A stretch of 45,752 nucleotides of DNA from Bacteroidales bacterium (GCA_017429685.1 JAFROL010000003.1:1-45752); one strand, 5' to 3'; positions 16,158 to 25,462 are shown, numbered from the stretch's first letter. Program-made: numbers and translations. The notes: generated by a model not told the origin, from the letters alone.

Positions 16158-19100
16158 TTAAACTCTTACAGTACATATGACCTTGCCATCCTTATCAAGC
16201 AGCTTAGTGACCATATTGGGCTTATTGTCAAGAATAGCGCGGACATTTTTTGTCATTGTCACCAACTCGGTCTTCATTGCGGCGACGGTAGCGTCGTCAA
16301 GTTCGCTTACCGACACTATCGGAAAAACGAAAACCAACGTGCATTCATTGTCGCCAGTCGCGGTGGCCGACTTCATATACAGATGTCCCATCTCCTCGCC
16401 GTAGTCGTAGGGACACATCTTGTTAAGCTCTGCAACAGCATTACGCCAGCCACCACCGCTAGAGCCGGCGGCGGACTTGGATGAACCGTCAGCGGCCGGA
16501 CTTGCTTCTACAGTCGTCTTAGCATCATCGGTATCGCGTTGTGTCTTCCACTGGCTGCCATTCCATACTTGAGTCAGTAACAGCGTGCCGTCGACATCAT
16601 AGTAGCGTCGTTTAACCTGCAGCGACCTGTCGGTGTTGTATCCGATAACGACCTTGTGGAATCCATAATCACTCTTTACAGGCTTGCCTGTTGTTCCAAA
16701 ATAGGCCATTTCGCTAACCTTGTCTGAATTGTCAAGATACTTGTTAACGGATTTGTGATAGCCTTCGATTGACATCGGGTTGCCGTTGGTGCCAAAAAAG
16801 GCCGAGGTCACAAGGCGGTTGTTATCGTCATAATCCTGTGTAAGTTTATGGTATCCGTCGGGACAGAGAACGGGCTTGTCCTCTGACGAGAAATAACTTT
16901 CGGAAGTCAAATTGTTGTGACTGTCGTACTCATAGCGGCATATTGACCACTTACGGCCGGGAGCGTTGATGTAGTTGCCAAGGCCATCCTGAGCGGCAAT
17001 AAGAATCTGGTTTCCGCGATTATCGTACTGTGATATGTTGACAGGAGCCACAACATTGGGGTCGGTGGGTTTACCATCGGTGCCGTAGTAGCATTGTTTT
17101 ACAGGATTGCCAAAAGCATCATACTCGCACTTGACCTGCGACCAACCGTTCTTGACCTTTATAGGTTTACCGTCGGTTCCGAAATAGGAATAGGACGACA
17201 TATTACCACGTGCATCGTAATCCATTCGTTTTACTGCCCAGCCCTCGTCGTTGAGGGTAGGTTTGCCATTGGTACCAAAACAACTCTCTTCGGTCATTTG
17301 ATTACGGCTGTTGTATTTGTATTCGTAGCGATGTACCTTGTGCTGATTTGTCGTAGGCTTGTTGTTGCCGTCGAATACCGACAGTTCGGTCTTGTTGTTG
17401 CTGTTGTCATATTTATAACGGCTAATCAGATAGTTGCGCATTAGTTTGCCATCGGTGCCTATAAAGCATATCTCCTCAGCATTACCACGGTTGTCGCATC
17501 GCGAGATGTAGCCAGCAATTCCTTGGTCATTAATGACCAGACGGTCGTTGAGGTCGAAGGTTTTGAAAGAAGACACATAGCCATTTTCGTCATAGGTCCA
17601 GCGATAGTGGGCAGTGTGGCTTTTTTTATCGATAGTGGGTTTCCCGTCGACATCATACACATTAACATCCGTCAAGTTGCCTTTTTCATCATAAACCCAC
17701 TCTGTGCTTGCCACACCATATCTATTAGCCTTGGGGGTGACAAGGTCAGACGCGTAGTTGTTCTGCCTGATCATATTTCCACGGTTGTCGTAGATAATCT
17801 CAATCGAGGAAACCCCTGCATCGTTGACCGACACATTGCCGTCAGCGTCTATATACGTCTCCCTCACCAAGAGGTCGCGGTCGTCGTAAGCCATACGCTT
17901 TCCGCAATTAGGGCTGGAAACAACACTGGGGACTGGTTTGCGGTCGACACCATAACTCATTATTTCTATCTGACGGCCCAAGCTGTCATACTCGCACTTG
18001 AAGCCTGCCGAAGAATAGCCTTTCTGAGCAACCAACTCATCGTTTGACGTATAGTTCCAGGCTTCAATCCAGTTGCCATTCTCGTCGTTGAGATATGTTT
18101 GATGAGCCATACCTTCACCATTGTCTACCAGTTTACCCTCGGTGTCGTAGCTTGACATCTTGCTTACATATCCATTATCGTCGTATTCGTATTTAAGTGT
18201 TGCATAACCATTATTGCTTACAAACATTATGTTTCCATCAGCGTCCAGATAGTCGGTCTGCACAAGGAAGCCCTTGTCGTCGTATGAGTTTTTAACCCCG
18301 GCGACACCAGTAACAGCAGGATACATCGACGAACCGTCGGGATACTGGTACATTTCTTTCACCGGATTGCCATAAGCGTCGTATTCGCGTATCGTCACGT
18401 ATGCGCCGCCGACAAATTCAGGAGCCGGCTGTTCGTCGAAAGTTTGATACTCGTCGCGAACGAGATCGTCATCGTCATTGTAGGTGAAAATTTTTATTGC
18501 CATTCCCCAAACTGTCGACTTTGGTTCACCATCGGCGTTGATATAACGCACCTTTACGGGAAGGCCCTTCTCGTTACGCTCATAGACGCAGCCGTAGATG
18601 CCGTTGGCATCGGGCTGTACGCTGTTGTCGATTCCTGCATATCTGACCCTTACGAGATAGCCTTTCTCGTCGTATTCCAACCAATGGCGAGTTATGCGGC
18701 CCTTGCCATCTTTTCTGAAGTCCATCTCAATATCAACACTTGTCGTTGATTGCATTGACAGAGTGCGCTCAGTTCCGTGCTCGTCATTAAATTGGTAGGC
18801 CATTGTGTTCAGTTTGTCGTTATAACTCTTCACATAAAGGACTCTGCCCGAACGGTTTTTGACATAAACACGGCTGATTTTGCCATTATCGGAATAAGAG
18901 AACTCTTGCCATACAGGTATTTCATTCTTTTCCGACTGAACCTGGTCTATAACCTTCCCATAGGAATTGACAAACTTGACAGACTGCAATTTGTGCCGTT
19001 TGCTTTGGAAGACATACGAATTGTGGCGATGCGAGAACTCGGACTTGGAGAGTTTGTGTACACCCTGTGGGACTCCCCACACCTCGACATAGTCTTTGAA

Positions 19101-20033
19101 ATATGTCGTCTTGGTGCGGTTGAAGTCCCATATCCACAAGCCAGCACCAACGACAAGCAAGCCAGCAGCCACAGCGGCTATCTTCATCCACGTTTTCGGT
19201 TTCCAGGGGTAGACGACATTGTGCAGGGCTCGCTTGAATTCCTCACACGTTTGGAAACGGTCGTCAGGATTCTTGGCAGTAGCTTTGTCGACCACCTTTT
19301 GCATTCCCTCAGACACAAACTTGTAGTAAGTGCGCATTCGAGGCAGCGGCTCGCTGACCACCAATTTATTGATGTCGTGTTCAGTGAGAGTTGTGGTGTC
19401 GTATGGTGCATTGCCCGTCAGCATTTGGTGCAGTAGTACTCCGAGCGAGTAGATATCCGAACGGGCATCGAGTTTGTCGCCCCTCACTTGTTCTGGACTC
19501 ATATACGACGGTGTTCCCATAATGAGGTTGTCGTGCTGTTCGCCTTCGGTCTCATTCATAATCTTGGCGATACCGAAATCGAGTATCTTTGGAGTGCCAT
19601 CCGCAGTGACGACGATATTGGAGGGTTTGATGTCGCGATGAAGAATACCCTTATTGTGAGCATAGCCCACACCGTCGAGGATAGGCTCAAAAAGAGGACA
19701 TATTCGGTCCTCGACAATAAGGCCGTTAACATTATTGATGAAGGATTCGAGACTTTGTCCGTCTGCATATTCCATTATCAGAAAAATGGTTCCATCTTCA
19801 TCAATATGATAATCGTGGAAAGTGACAATATTTTGATGATGAAGACCTGCCAGATGCTCCGCTTCATCCTTCAACATCTTTCGGGTGAAATCGTTGACCA
19901 TATTGGCATTAATGACCTTAATGGCAACTTTTTGGTTCTCAATAAGCTTGTGTTCGGCGAGATATACTGCTCCCATACCGCCCTTACCCAACAGCGATAT
20001 TATCTTATAGTTCAATACTTCTTTACCTATCAT
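16158..20033 (-). CDS. Membrane Ser/Thr kinase with a giant YD-like repeat domain
   Basis: This 1291-residue protein has an N-terminal protein kinase domain (about 9-272): GKGGMGAVY loop (16-24), Lys39 (VAIKV), HRDIKPSN with Asp134, DFG Asp152, and GTPSYMSPEQ. A single membrane helix (283-302) follows. Residues about 330-1150 hold well over a dozen repeats of about 40-50 residues, with the pattern YDxxGN...YFGTDGKP, reminiscent of RHS/YD repeats. A linker rich in Ala and Ser (1165-1190) precedes a C-terminal domain of about 100 residues that I do not recognise. With the kinase inside, the repeat domain would face the periplasm, as in sensor kinases. It probably binds a ligand or envelope component; none is known. 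All catalytic residues are present. Confidence 0.88.
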   Translation of the reverse strand: MIGKEVLNYKIISLLGKGGMGAVYLAEHKLIENQKVAIKVINANMVNDFTRKMLKDEAEHLAGLHHQNIVTFHDYHIDEDGTIFLIMEYADGQSLESFINNVNGLIVEDRICPLFEPILDGVGYAHNKGILHRDIKPSNIVVTADGTPKILDFGIAKIMNETEGEQHDNLIMGTPSYMSPEQVRGDKLDARSDIYSLGVLLHQMLTGNAPYDTTTLTEHDINKLVVSEPLPRMRTYYKFVSEGMQKVVDKATAKNPDDRFQTCEEFKRALHNVVYPWKPKTWMKIAAVAAGLLVVGAGLWIWDFNRTKTTYFKDYVEVWGVPQGVHKLSKSEFSHRHNSYVFQSKRHKLQSVKFVNSYGKVIDQVQSEKNEIPVWQEFSYSDNGKISRVYVKNRSGRVLYVKSYNDKLNTMAYQFNDEHGTERTLSMQSTTSVDIEMDFRKDGKGRITRHWLEYDEKGYLVRVRYAGIDNSVQPDANGIYGCVYERNEKGLPVKVRYINADGEPKSTVWGMAIKIFTYNDDDDLVRDEYQTFDEQPAPEFVGGAYVTIREYDAYGNPVKEMYQYPDGSSMYPAVTGVAGVKNSYDDKGFLVQTDYLDADGNIMFVSNNGYATLKYEYDDNGYVSKMSSYDTEGKLVDNGEGMAHQTYLNDENGNWIEAWNYTSNDELVAQKGYSSAGFKCEYDSLGRQIEIMSYGVDRKPVPSVVSSPNCGKRMAYDDRDLLVRETYIDADGNVSVNDAGVSSIEIIYDNRGNMIRQNNYASDLVTPKANRYGVASTEWVYDEKGNLTDVNVYDVDGKPTIDKKSHTAHYRWTYDENGYVSSFKTFDLNDRLVINDQGIAGYISRCDNRGNAEEICFIGTDGKLMRNYLISRYKYDNSNNKTELSVFDGNNKPTTNQHKVHRYEYKYNSRNQMTEESCFGTNGKPTLNDEGWAVKRMDYDARGNMSSYSYFGTDGKPIKVKNGWSQVKCEYDAFGNPVKQCYYGTDGKPTDPNVVAPVNISQYDNRGNQILIAAQDGLGNYINAPGRKWSICRYEYDSHNNLTSESYFSSEDKPVLCPDGYHKLTQDYDDNNRLVTSAFFGTNGNPMSIEGYHKSVNKYLDNSDKVSEMAYFGTTGKPVKSDYGFHKVVIGYNTDRSLQVKRRYYDVDGTLLLTQVWNGSQWKTQRDTDDAKTTVEASPAADGSSKSAAGSSGGGWRNAVAELNKMCPYDYGEEMGHLYMKSATATGDNECTLVFVFPIVSVSELDDATVAAMKTELVTMTKNVRAILDNKPNMVTKLLDKDGKVICTVRV

Positions 20034-20074
20034 AACTAATGTGGATTTAATTGTTGAATTATTAAAATTAATGA

Positions 20075-20596
20075 CTATGACAAACTAATTATCAATACCG
20101 TTATCGACCAAACCGCATTGATCGCAACCGACATCCAGGCAAGCAGATTAGCTTGAGCCGCTTTCTTGGGATATTGTTTCCTCCATTTGAAAAACATTAT
20201 CCATCCAGCTATCGGTACAAGGAAGGCTAAAATTCCACTCGTGATATCGATAGGACTCTGGTCGCCCATAGGCTGATAGGCTGACGACGGAGGCATAGAG
20301 GATCTAACCTGAGTGCCGCCGTCGTAGGGGCGCGAGTGCTGAAGTGGGAGCATACTGTAGACTTGAGCCCACGGCAGGGGTATGCGACCGGCAATAAGTA
20401 TCTCTGTGCCGGGGCTTATGGTGATACGCTCGCCACGGATGATGCGACCACCTATCACGGAGCCGTTCCTACTGACATCCTCGTATACGTAGTTGCCTCC
20501 TACTATTGAAATACGCGCGTGTTCACGACTGACGTTTTCGTCGGGCACTATGATGTCGCAACTACTACTGCGCCCTATGGTCAACATTGATTTCAT
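20075..20596 (-). CDS. FHA-domain protein with two membrane helices
   Basis: The 173-residue protein starts with an FHA phosphothreonine-binding domain (about 4-75): GRS (8-10), SREH (23-26) and the conserved Asn44 in SRNGS. Likely membrane helices lie at about 120-137 and 151-171 with a short Lys-rich turn between (KWRKQYPKKA). Just after the FHA core is RIPLPWAQV, also seen after the FHA domain of the neighbouring kinase (KLPWDRV). It probably recruits phosphorylated partners to the inner membrane. It lies between the two kinase genes, 41 bases from the large one. Confidence 0.85.
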   Translation of the reverse strand: MKSMLTIGRSSSCDIIVPDENVSREHARISIVGGNYVYEDVSRNGSVIGGRIIRGERITISPGTEILIAGRIPLPWAQVYSMLPLQHSRPYDGGTQVRSSMPPSSAYQPMGDQSPIDITSGILAFLVPIAGWIMFFKWRKQYPKKAAQANLLAWMSVAINAVWSITVLIISLS

Positions 20597-20735
20597 AATA
20601 TCTGAAAATTAAATTGATATGTAATATGACATATTTATTTGACATTTATGGTGATTCGATTTAAAAGAAAATGATAGTTTTTGACTGTTTAATTAGTTTC
20701 ATTTTTTTCGACGCTGTAATACGTGCCTTTATCCA

Positions 20736-22244
20736 TCAGATGTCGCGTCCATTTGTCCAATAGCCTTGAGTGCTATCGGTCGGTTCCACATAGTAATAAT
20801 CCGACCCAAGGACTGGCTCATCCATTGGTTCAGCATAAGGGTAGTCCTCACTGGCGGCCTCTTCTGACACCAAATCATATCCCCAATTGTTTTCGTTTCG
20901 GTTGTTAAGCTTCGATATCACGACAATAATTCCTACAATAAAGGCAAAAACAAGCACGAACAATATGATGAGTAATGTTTTTGTCAAACCATTGCCTGTC
21001 TCTTTTTCCGGCACATTACCTGAAACAGACTGCGTTGTTGCTGAGTTTGCAATAGTAGCGTCTTCGCTGACTGTTGCTGACTGTTGCTGACTATAGTCGG
21101 GTTGAGGAGCAGAGAGTGCGTCTGGAGGATTCCAGCCGCGTGAGCGAAGCAAGGTGACTACCCTATCCCACGGCAGTTTGCACTCAATGCGCGCGGCCAG
21201 CAACACCAGGGGCAACATATCTGACGACTCGTACGGGACATTCATAGTGCCTTTGAGTGGACGACCGTCAACACCGGTTCCATTGGTACCATTATTAGTT
21301 ATTTCCAAATAATAGCGTACACCCGAAGGAATTTCTTCTTCGCATCCGCGAATGACAAGATGACGGCGGCTTACGTACTGATTATTAATCTGTATATCGT
21401 TGTCAGCATCACGGCCAACGGTAACAGTAGGAACTGTGTTTGCGTCGACAGCAAGCAGAGCTTCGCGAAATGCGGCAGCACTCTGATAGCGCTTGCGCAT
21501 ATCCTTATCGACAGCCTTGAAGAACACCTGGTCAACAGCCAGAGGAATAGAAGGGTTTATCTGGGACGGAATAGGAACCTTGCCGTGAATGATGGCATCA
21601 ATGGTGTCAAAATCACTGGAGCCTTTCTGAATCATATTCTGGCCAGTGACGATGAAGAAGAATACACATCCCAGCGAGTAGATGTCGGTACGAAGGTCGA
21701 TGTTGAGGCCATAAGCTTGTTCGGGGCTCATATAGCCATCGGTGCCGATGATGCGTCCGACGGTATGTCCGGTGCCGCCAATTTTGGCATCCTTGGCTAT
21801 TCCGAAATCGATGATACAAACTGTACCGTCAGGACGGAGCATAATGTTGGATGGCTTGATGTCGCGATGGATGCGGCGTTGGTCGTGCACATATTGCATA
21901 GCATCCAGAATCTTGCACATCAGCTCAATGGCATACTGGTAAGGGAAGGGACCTTGTTGACGCACAATCTGTTCGAGGGTCTGTCCTTCGACAAACTCCA
22001 TAGGGAGGTAATAGTTTCCGGAGCTGTCCGAATAGGGTTCGCCAAGAATATGCACCACCGAAGGGTGATCCATCTGTCGCAGGGTGTCGACCTCGGCTTG
22101 GAAGAGCTCGCGGTATTCGGGATAGCACGTCACCTTGTTGCTCAGCATCTTAAGAGCCACAGTACGGCCATTGGCGTCCTCGGCTTTATAGACGCAACCC
22201 ATTCCTCCGTGTCCGATTTCTTTTATGATTCTATAGTCTGACAT
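20736..22244 (-). CDS. Ser/Thr kinase fused to an FHA domain, membrane-anchored
   Basis: The protein is 502 residues. The kinase domain (about 4-265) has GHGGMGCVY (11-19), Lys32, HRDIKPSN with Asp128, DFG Asp146 and GTDGYMSPEQ. An FHA domain (about 273-350) follows: GRD (277-279), SRRH (292-295) and TNNGTNGTG. After a Ser/Gln/Thr-rich linker there is one membrane helix (423-444) and an acidic, Tyr-rich tail, probably periplasmic. The FHA domain on the kinase itself suggests binding of its own or partners' phosphothreonines. It starts 12 bases after the phosphatase stop. Confidence 0.93.
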   Translation of the reverse strand: MSDYRIIKEIGHGGMGCVYKAEDANGRTVALKMLSNKVTCYPEYRELFQAEVDTLRQMDHPSVVHILGEPYSDSSGNYYLPMEFVEGQTLEQIVRQQGPFPYQYAIELMCKILDAMQYVHDQRRIHRDIKPSNIMLRPDGTVCIIDFGIAKDAKIGGTGHTVGRIIGTDGYMSPEQAYGLNIDLRTDIYSLGCVFFFIVTGQNMIQKGSSDFDTIDAIIHGKVPIPSQINPSIPLAVDQVFFKAVDKDMRKRYQSAAAFREALLAVDANTVPTVTVGRDADNDIQINNQYVSRRHLVIRGCEEEIPSGVRYYLEITNNGTNGTGVDGRPLKGTMNVPYESSDMLPLVLLAARIECKLPWDRVVTLLRSRGWNPPDALSAPQPDYSQQQSATVSEDATIANSATTQSVSGNVPEKETGNGLTKTLLIILFVLVFAFIVGIIVVISKLNNRNENNWGYDLVSEEAASEDYPYAEPMDEPVLGSDYYYVEPTDSTQGYWTNGRDI

Positions 22245-22256
22245 AAGAAAAGGGAT

Positions 22257-23531
22257 TTATGAGTTGCTCTCGCCGTCGTTCGTGCTGTTTGCCTTGGGCG
22301 CAGGCTGGTTCTGGCTTTCGTGCTGCTTGCTGTCGTCAGGACCGGACCCTGCGTCGGAACTGCCTTTGGTCGGATTGTCCTGTTTGGTTTCCTTTTGTTG
22401 CGAATCGGTCTTTTGTTCCTTGTTTGCAGCAGTGTTTTTCTTCGAATCGGTCACCGTCGATGCAGGATCACTCTTCCTATCGGCATTACCCCTGCCCTTT
22501 GTGACGGCTTTCGGCTGATTGCCAGTAGCGGCATTGTTGTCCGATGTTGCATCATCGTCGTTCACCAGTGCTTCGGGTTGAGCGTCAGTCTGTCCAGCCG
22601 AGTCTGTCAGCACTGTCTGTTCCGTCTGCTCGCTTTCAGCAGTTTCTGCTTTGTTATTCCTTACGTATTTAAATAAAAGGAAGAGGCATAATGCTAAAAC
22701 TATTATTGCTGCCGGGATTCCACAGGTGAGCCATTTTTTGCGTTTTGCTGCCTGTAAGCTCAGTTCTTGAGGGCTGACCGCAAACTCGACGATGATGCTT
22801 GTGATATTGTCCAAACCTCCTTTTTCGCGTGCGCGGCGGATGAGTTCATTGACCCTCTCGCGCTGAGTCATACCCGTCTGATTGCTGACCACCTTAAGAA
22901 TATCGTGGTCGCTAACCATACCGCTGAGGCCGTCAGAACAGAGCAGGAAGCAGTCGCCCGCTTCGGGAATGATGGCATCGGGCAGCACTGTGGCCGGCCG
23001 CATACCCTCCAACCCGAGAGCGTTGGTTATTTCGTTCTTGCGCGGATGATGCTCGGCCTGTTCCTTAGTCAGTTCGCCCGAATCGACCAACATTTGCACG
23101 AAACTCTGGTCTTTGGTAAGTTGAGTGATTGTCTTGCTGCGTATCAAGTAGATGCGGCTATCGCCCACCGAACCCAGATAGACTTTTCCGTCACGGACAA
23201 CAAGCATCACCAAAGTGGCACCCATACCTTTCAGTTCGGGCTGCTCGGAAGTGCGTTTCAATATTGCCGCATTTGCCGCATTTGCCGCATCGACAATAGC
23301 CCTGCGCGGGTCGTCATAGTAGTGGCTTTTCAGCAGTTGCTCAATGGTCTCGACAGCCAGGTGCGAAGCCACCGCACCACCCACGTGGCCGCCCATTCCA
23401 TCGCATACCACACTGACAAGGCCGTTCTCGCTTTCGAAATAGGTGAGCCAGTCTTCGTTGGCCTTACGCTTGCAGCCCACGTTGGTGTCGCCTACCACGT
23501 TGCAGTAGCTGTATGGATTTTTATCTTTCAT
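22257..23531 (-). CDS. PP2C-family Ser/Thr phosphatase with membrane anchor
   Basis: This 424-residue metal-dependent phosphatase would reverse the phosphorylation made by the two kinases nearby. PP2C motifs are present: CDGMGGHVGG (Asp44), VGDSRIYLI, CSDGLSGMVSD (Asp200) and GGLDNITSIIVEF (Asp241, Asn242). A membrane helix (267-289) follows the catalytic domain (1 to about 252). The last 135 residues are low-complexity, rich in Thr, Ser, Asp, Gln and Lys, and probably periplasmic. An in-frame 9-base tandem repeat encodes the Asn-Ala-Ala run at about residues 82-89. It starts 9 bases after the zinc ribbon-FHA gene. Confidence 0.95.
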   Translation of the reverse strand: MKDKNPYSYCNVVGDTNVGCKRKANEDWLTYFESENGLVSVVCDGMGGHVGGAVASHLAVETIEQLLKSHYYDDPRRAIVDAANAANAAILKRTSEQPELKGMGATLVMLVVRDGKVYLGSVGDSRIYLIRSKTITQLTKDQSFVQMLVDSGELTKEQAEHHPRKNEITNALGLEGMRPATVLPDAIIPEAGDCFLLCSDGLSGMVSDHDILKVVSNQTGMTQRERVNELIRRAREKGGLDNITSIIVEFAVSPQELSLQAAKRKKWLTCGIPAAIIVLALCLFLLFKYVRNNKAETAESEQTEQTVLTDSAGQTDAQPEALVNDDDATSDNNAATGNQPKAVTKGRGNADRKSDPASTVTDSKKNTAANKEQKTDSQQKETKQDNPTKGSSDAGSGPDDSKQHESQNQPAPKANSTNDGESNS

Positions 23532-23540
23532 AGCAGAAAA

Positions 23541-24116
23541 TTAAAATGCCGGGATTCCGAGGAAGAGTAGTTTTGTATTGCCGGCAGTGATAACATCGTT
23601 GGTGTGAAGTTCCACAAGACCACGGGCGAACTTGCCGTTGATGTAGGTTCCGTTCGACGACTTCTGGTCTTCGGCCCACACAATACCCTCCGCCTCCACA
23701 TAAAGAATCAAGAGGTGTTGACCAGACATCTTATCGTCGCGAACGAAAGGGATGTCGGCCGTATTGGAACGTCCAATAATGTTGCGGCCTTCATATATCT
23801 TGTATACCTCGCCCGCCGGATTGTCGTTAAAGGATACCAGCAATCCAACCAGTTTGCGACCTCCATCAGGATTGGACTCGTTTCCGCCAGCGGTACGGAT
23901 TACGGTGTGTCCACCGGCAAAATCATCTTGGAATGCAGCAGTTGCCATCGTGGCCGCAGGCGAGCCCCAGCCCTCGCCCACCGCGCGGGTCTCGCCGCTA
24001 AAATCGTTAGAATCGTCGTTCACTCTTGTGTGTCCGCTTTCAGGACAGAAGGGACAGTTGTCACCATAGATGTTGGAATCGTACTGGTGACCATTGGGAC
24101 ATTTTTTTGTTGCCAT
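23541..24116 (-). CDS. Zinc ribbon-FHA adaptor protein
   Basis: The 191-residue protein begins with CPNGHQYDSNIYGDNCPFC, a probable small zinc ribbon (Cys6, His10, Cys21, Cys24). A flexible Thr-rich stretch (30-75) contains HTRVNDD, ETRAVGE and HTVIRTAG, plausible phosphothreonine sites for the FHA partners, by analogy with other short adaptors. The FHA domain is at about 108-187: GRS (115-117), SGQH (131-134) and SSNGTYING. No membrane helix is present, so it is probably a soluble adaptor of the system. Confidence 0.88.
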   Translation of the reverse strand: MATKKCPNGHQYDSNIYGDNCPFCPESGHTRVNDDSNDFSGETRAVGEGWGSPAATMATAAFQDDFAGGHTVIRTAGGNESNPDGGRKLVGLLVSFNDNPAGEVYKIYEGRNIIGRSNTADIPFVRDDKMSGQHLLILYVEAEGIVWAEDQKSSNGTYINGKFARGLVELHTNDVITAGNTKLLFLGIPAF

Positions 24117-24154
24117 AATATTATTGATATTTAACGTTTTGCTTGCTTGACTTT

Positions 24155-25462
24155 TCAGAACGTTTGTTTTATGAAATCGGATGCAGCTCTGGGCTTGATG
24201 GCCTGATTGTGCTGGGCAGGAATGCGCTGTATAGCGCCATCGGGACCGACACTGCGGTATTCCATACCTGAGACAATGATACCTGCGAACTTGCCTTTCG
24301 AGTCGAATATCGGCGAGCCGCTTGCGCCGTGAGTCGTGTTTATGTTGTGACCATAGACATAGTCGTTAACTGTCTGGTTGACAGAACCGCTCTCATTGGT
24401 AGCCTGCACCCCTTGCTGTGTAAGAGCCCAATCCAATCCATTGGGGAATCCAATCGTGTATAGGCTCTTGCCCATAGCCAAATCTTTATCGGACGATATG
24501 TCCGACACGTCGACAATCTTGGTCACATTCGAGGGCGTCTGTTTGGAATTGATCTGTATCACCGCCACATCAAGTTGAGCGTTGTCGCTTACCCTAAGAA
24601 GCGTACAAGGAGTCAGGTCGCGGGCATCGCTTAGGTGCGCATCGTTCATCGCGACCGACAACGAACTGACATAGTTTACCGTAAGGTTATTCACATAATT
24701 CACTACCCGGTAGTCGTAATTGTAGCTTTCCAGCAATACATTCGATACAACTTTCTTGATATACTGGGCTATGGCTTCCTCCTGCCCCATAAGGGTTACC
24801 ACGTGACGGTTGGTGGCTATTTTTCCATCGTTTGAGACGAAAAAACCAGTACCCATAACTCCTGTTGTGCCAGCCACAACCTCGTCTTTCTCGTTGAGGT
24901 GAACATTGTCCGGCATACCAGAGATTACCTTGCTTAGGTCGTAATCCCCAACCTTAAGGCGGAAGGCATATTCGTTGTATATCAGCACAACACTTTTCTT
25001 GTATTGTGCGTATATTTCCTCAGGCTTCATTTTTCCGCCCAAGACAAAATGCAAAATACTCCACACTCCAATTGAAACAATCGCCACTGCGGCAACAATA
25101 ATAATCCATTTGTTGCTCTTTTTGGTAGCAGAGGGGGCCACTGGAGTACTGGGTGTCGGTGCGGACGCACTGAAGTCCCTGTATGATGGCGAGGGTTGAG
25201 GCTGGGATATTTTGCTTTGTACTATAATACCTTTCAACGACGTTACTTCTGTGCCAAAACGGATGGTATCGGATATCGACACTCGTGTCGGACCGCTGAT
25301 TCGACGGTTATTGACAAAGGTGCCGTTTGTTGACCCTAAATCTTTGATTACGCCGGTGGTTCCTGTATCGTCAAGCGAAATCACGGCGTGGGAAGAAGAT
25401 ACTGTGTCGTTCGTAAACACACATTCGTTTGTGCGGGATCGGCCAATCGTAATAGTTCTCAT
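24155..25462 (-). CDS. FHA domain fused to a membrane-tethered trypsin-like protease
   Basis: The 435-residue protein has an FHA domain (1 to about 75: GRS, SSSH 22-25, GSTNGTFVNN 43-52) and a Pro/Ser-rich linker. One membrane helix (119-141) comes next, and then a trypsin-like protease domain. The triad is His220 (GKIATNRHVV), Asp298 (LDVAVIQI) and Ser381 (HGASGSP), all intact; DegP-like PDZ domains are absent. The protease would lie in the periplasm and the FHA domain in the cytoplasm. This suggests control of periplasmic proteolysis by cytoplasmic phosphorylation, or a clustering anchor. It is the first gene of the block. Confidence 0.9.
   Translation of the reverse strand: MRTITIGRSRTNECVFTNDTVSSSHAVISLDDTGTTGVIKDLGSTNGTFVNNRRISGPTRVSISDTIRFGTEVTSLKGIIVQSKISQPQPSPSYRDFSASAPTPSTPVAPSATKKSNKWIIIVAAVAIVSIGVWSILHFVLGGKMKPEEIYAQYKKSVVLIYNEYAFRLKVGDYDLSKVISGMPDNVHLNEKDEVVAGTTGVMGTGFFVSNDGKIATNRHVVTLMGQEEAIAQYIKKVVSNVLLESYNYDYRVVNYVNNLTVNYVSSLSVAMNDAHLSDARDLTPCTLLRVSDNAQLDVAVIQINSKQTPSNVTKIVDVSDISSDKDLAMGKSLYTIGFPNGLDWALTQQGVQATNESGSVNQTVNDYVYGHNINTTHGASGSPIFDSKGKFAGIIVSGMEYRSVGPDGAIQRIPAQHNQAIKPRAASDFIKQTF

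Noticed and set aside
20597-20735. Separate promoter or small gene between the FHA protein and the FHA-kinase
   Set aside because: No TAnnTTTG match on the minus strand and no credible frame with a ribosome site in these 139 AT-rich bases.
13906-25462. Type VI secretion regulatory locus
   Set aside because: Kinase, PP2C and FHA genes occur there, but no structural secretion gene (sheath, VgrG, TssB/C-like) is in the window.
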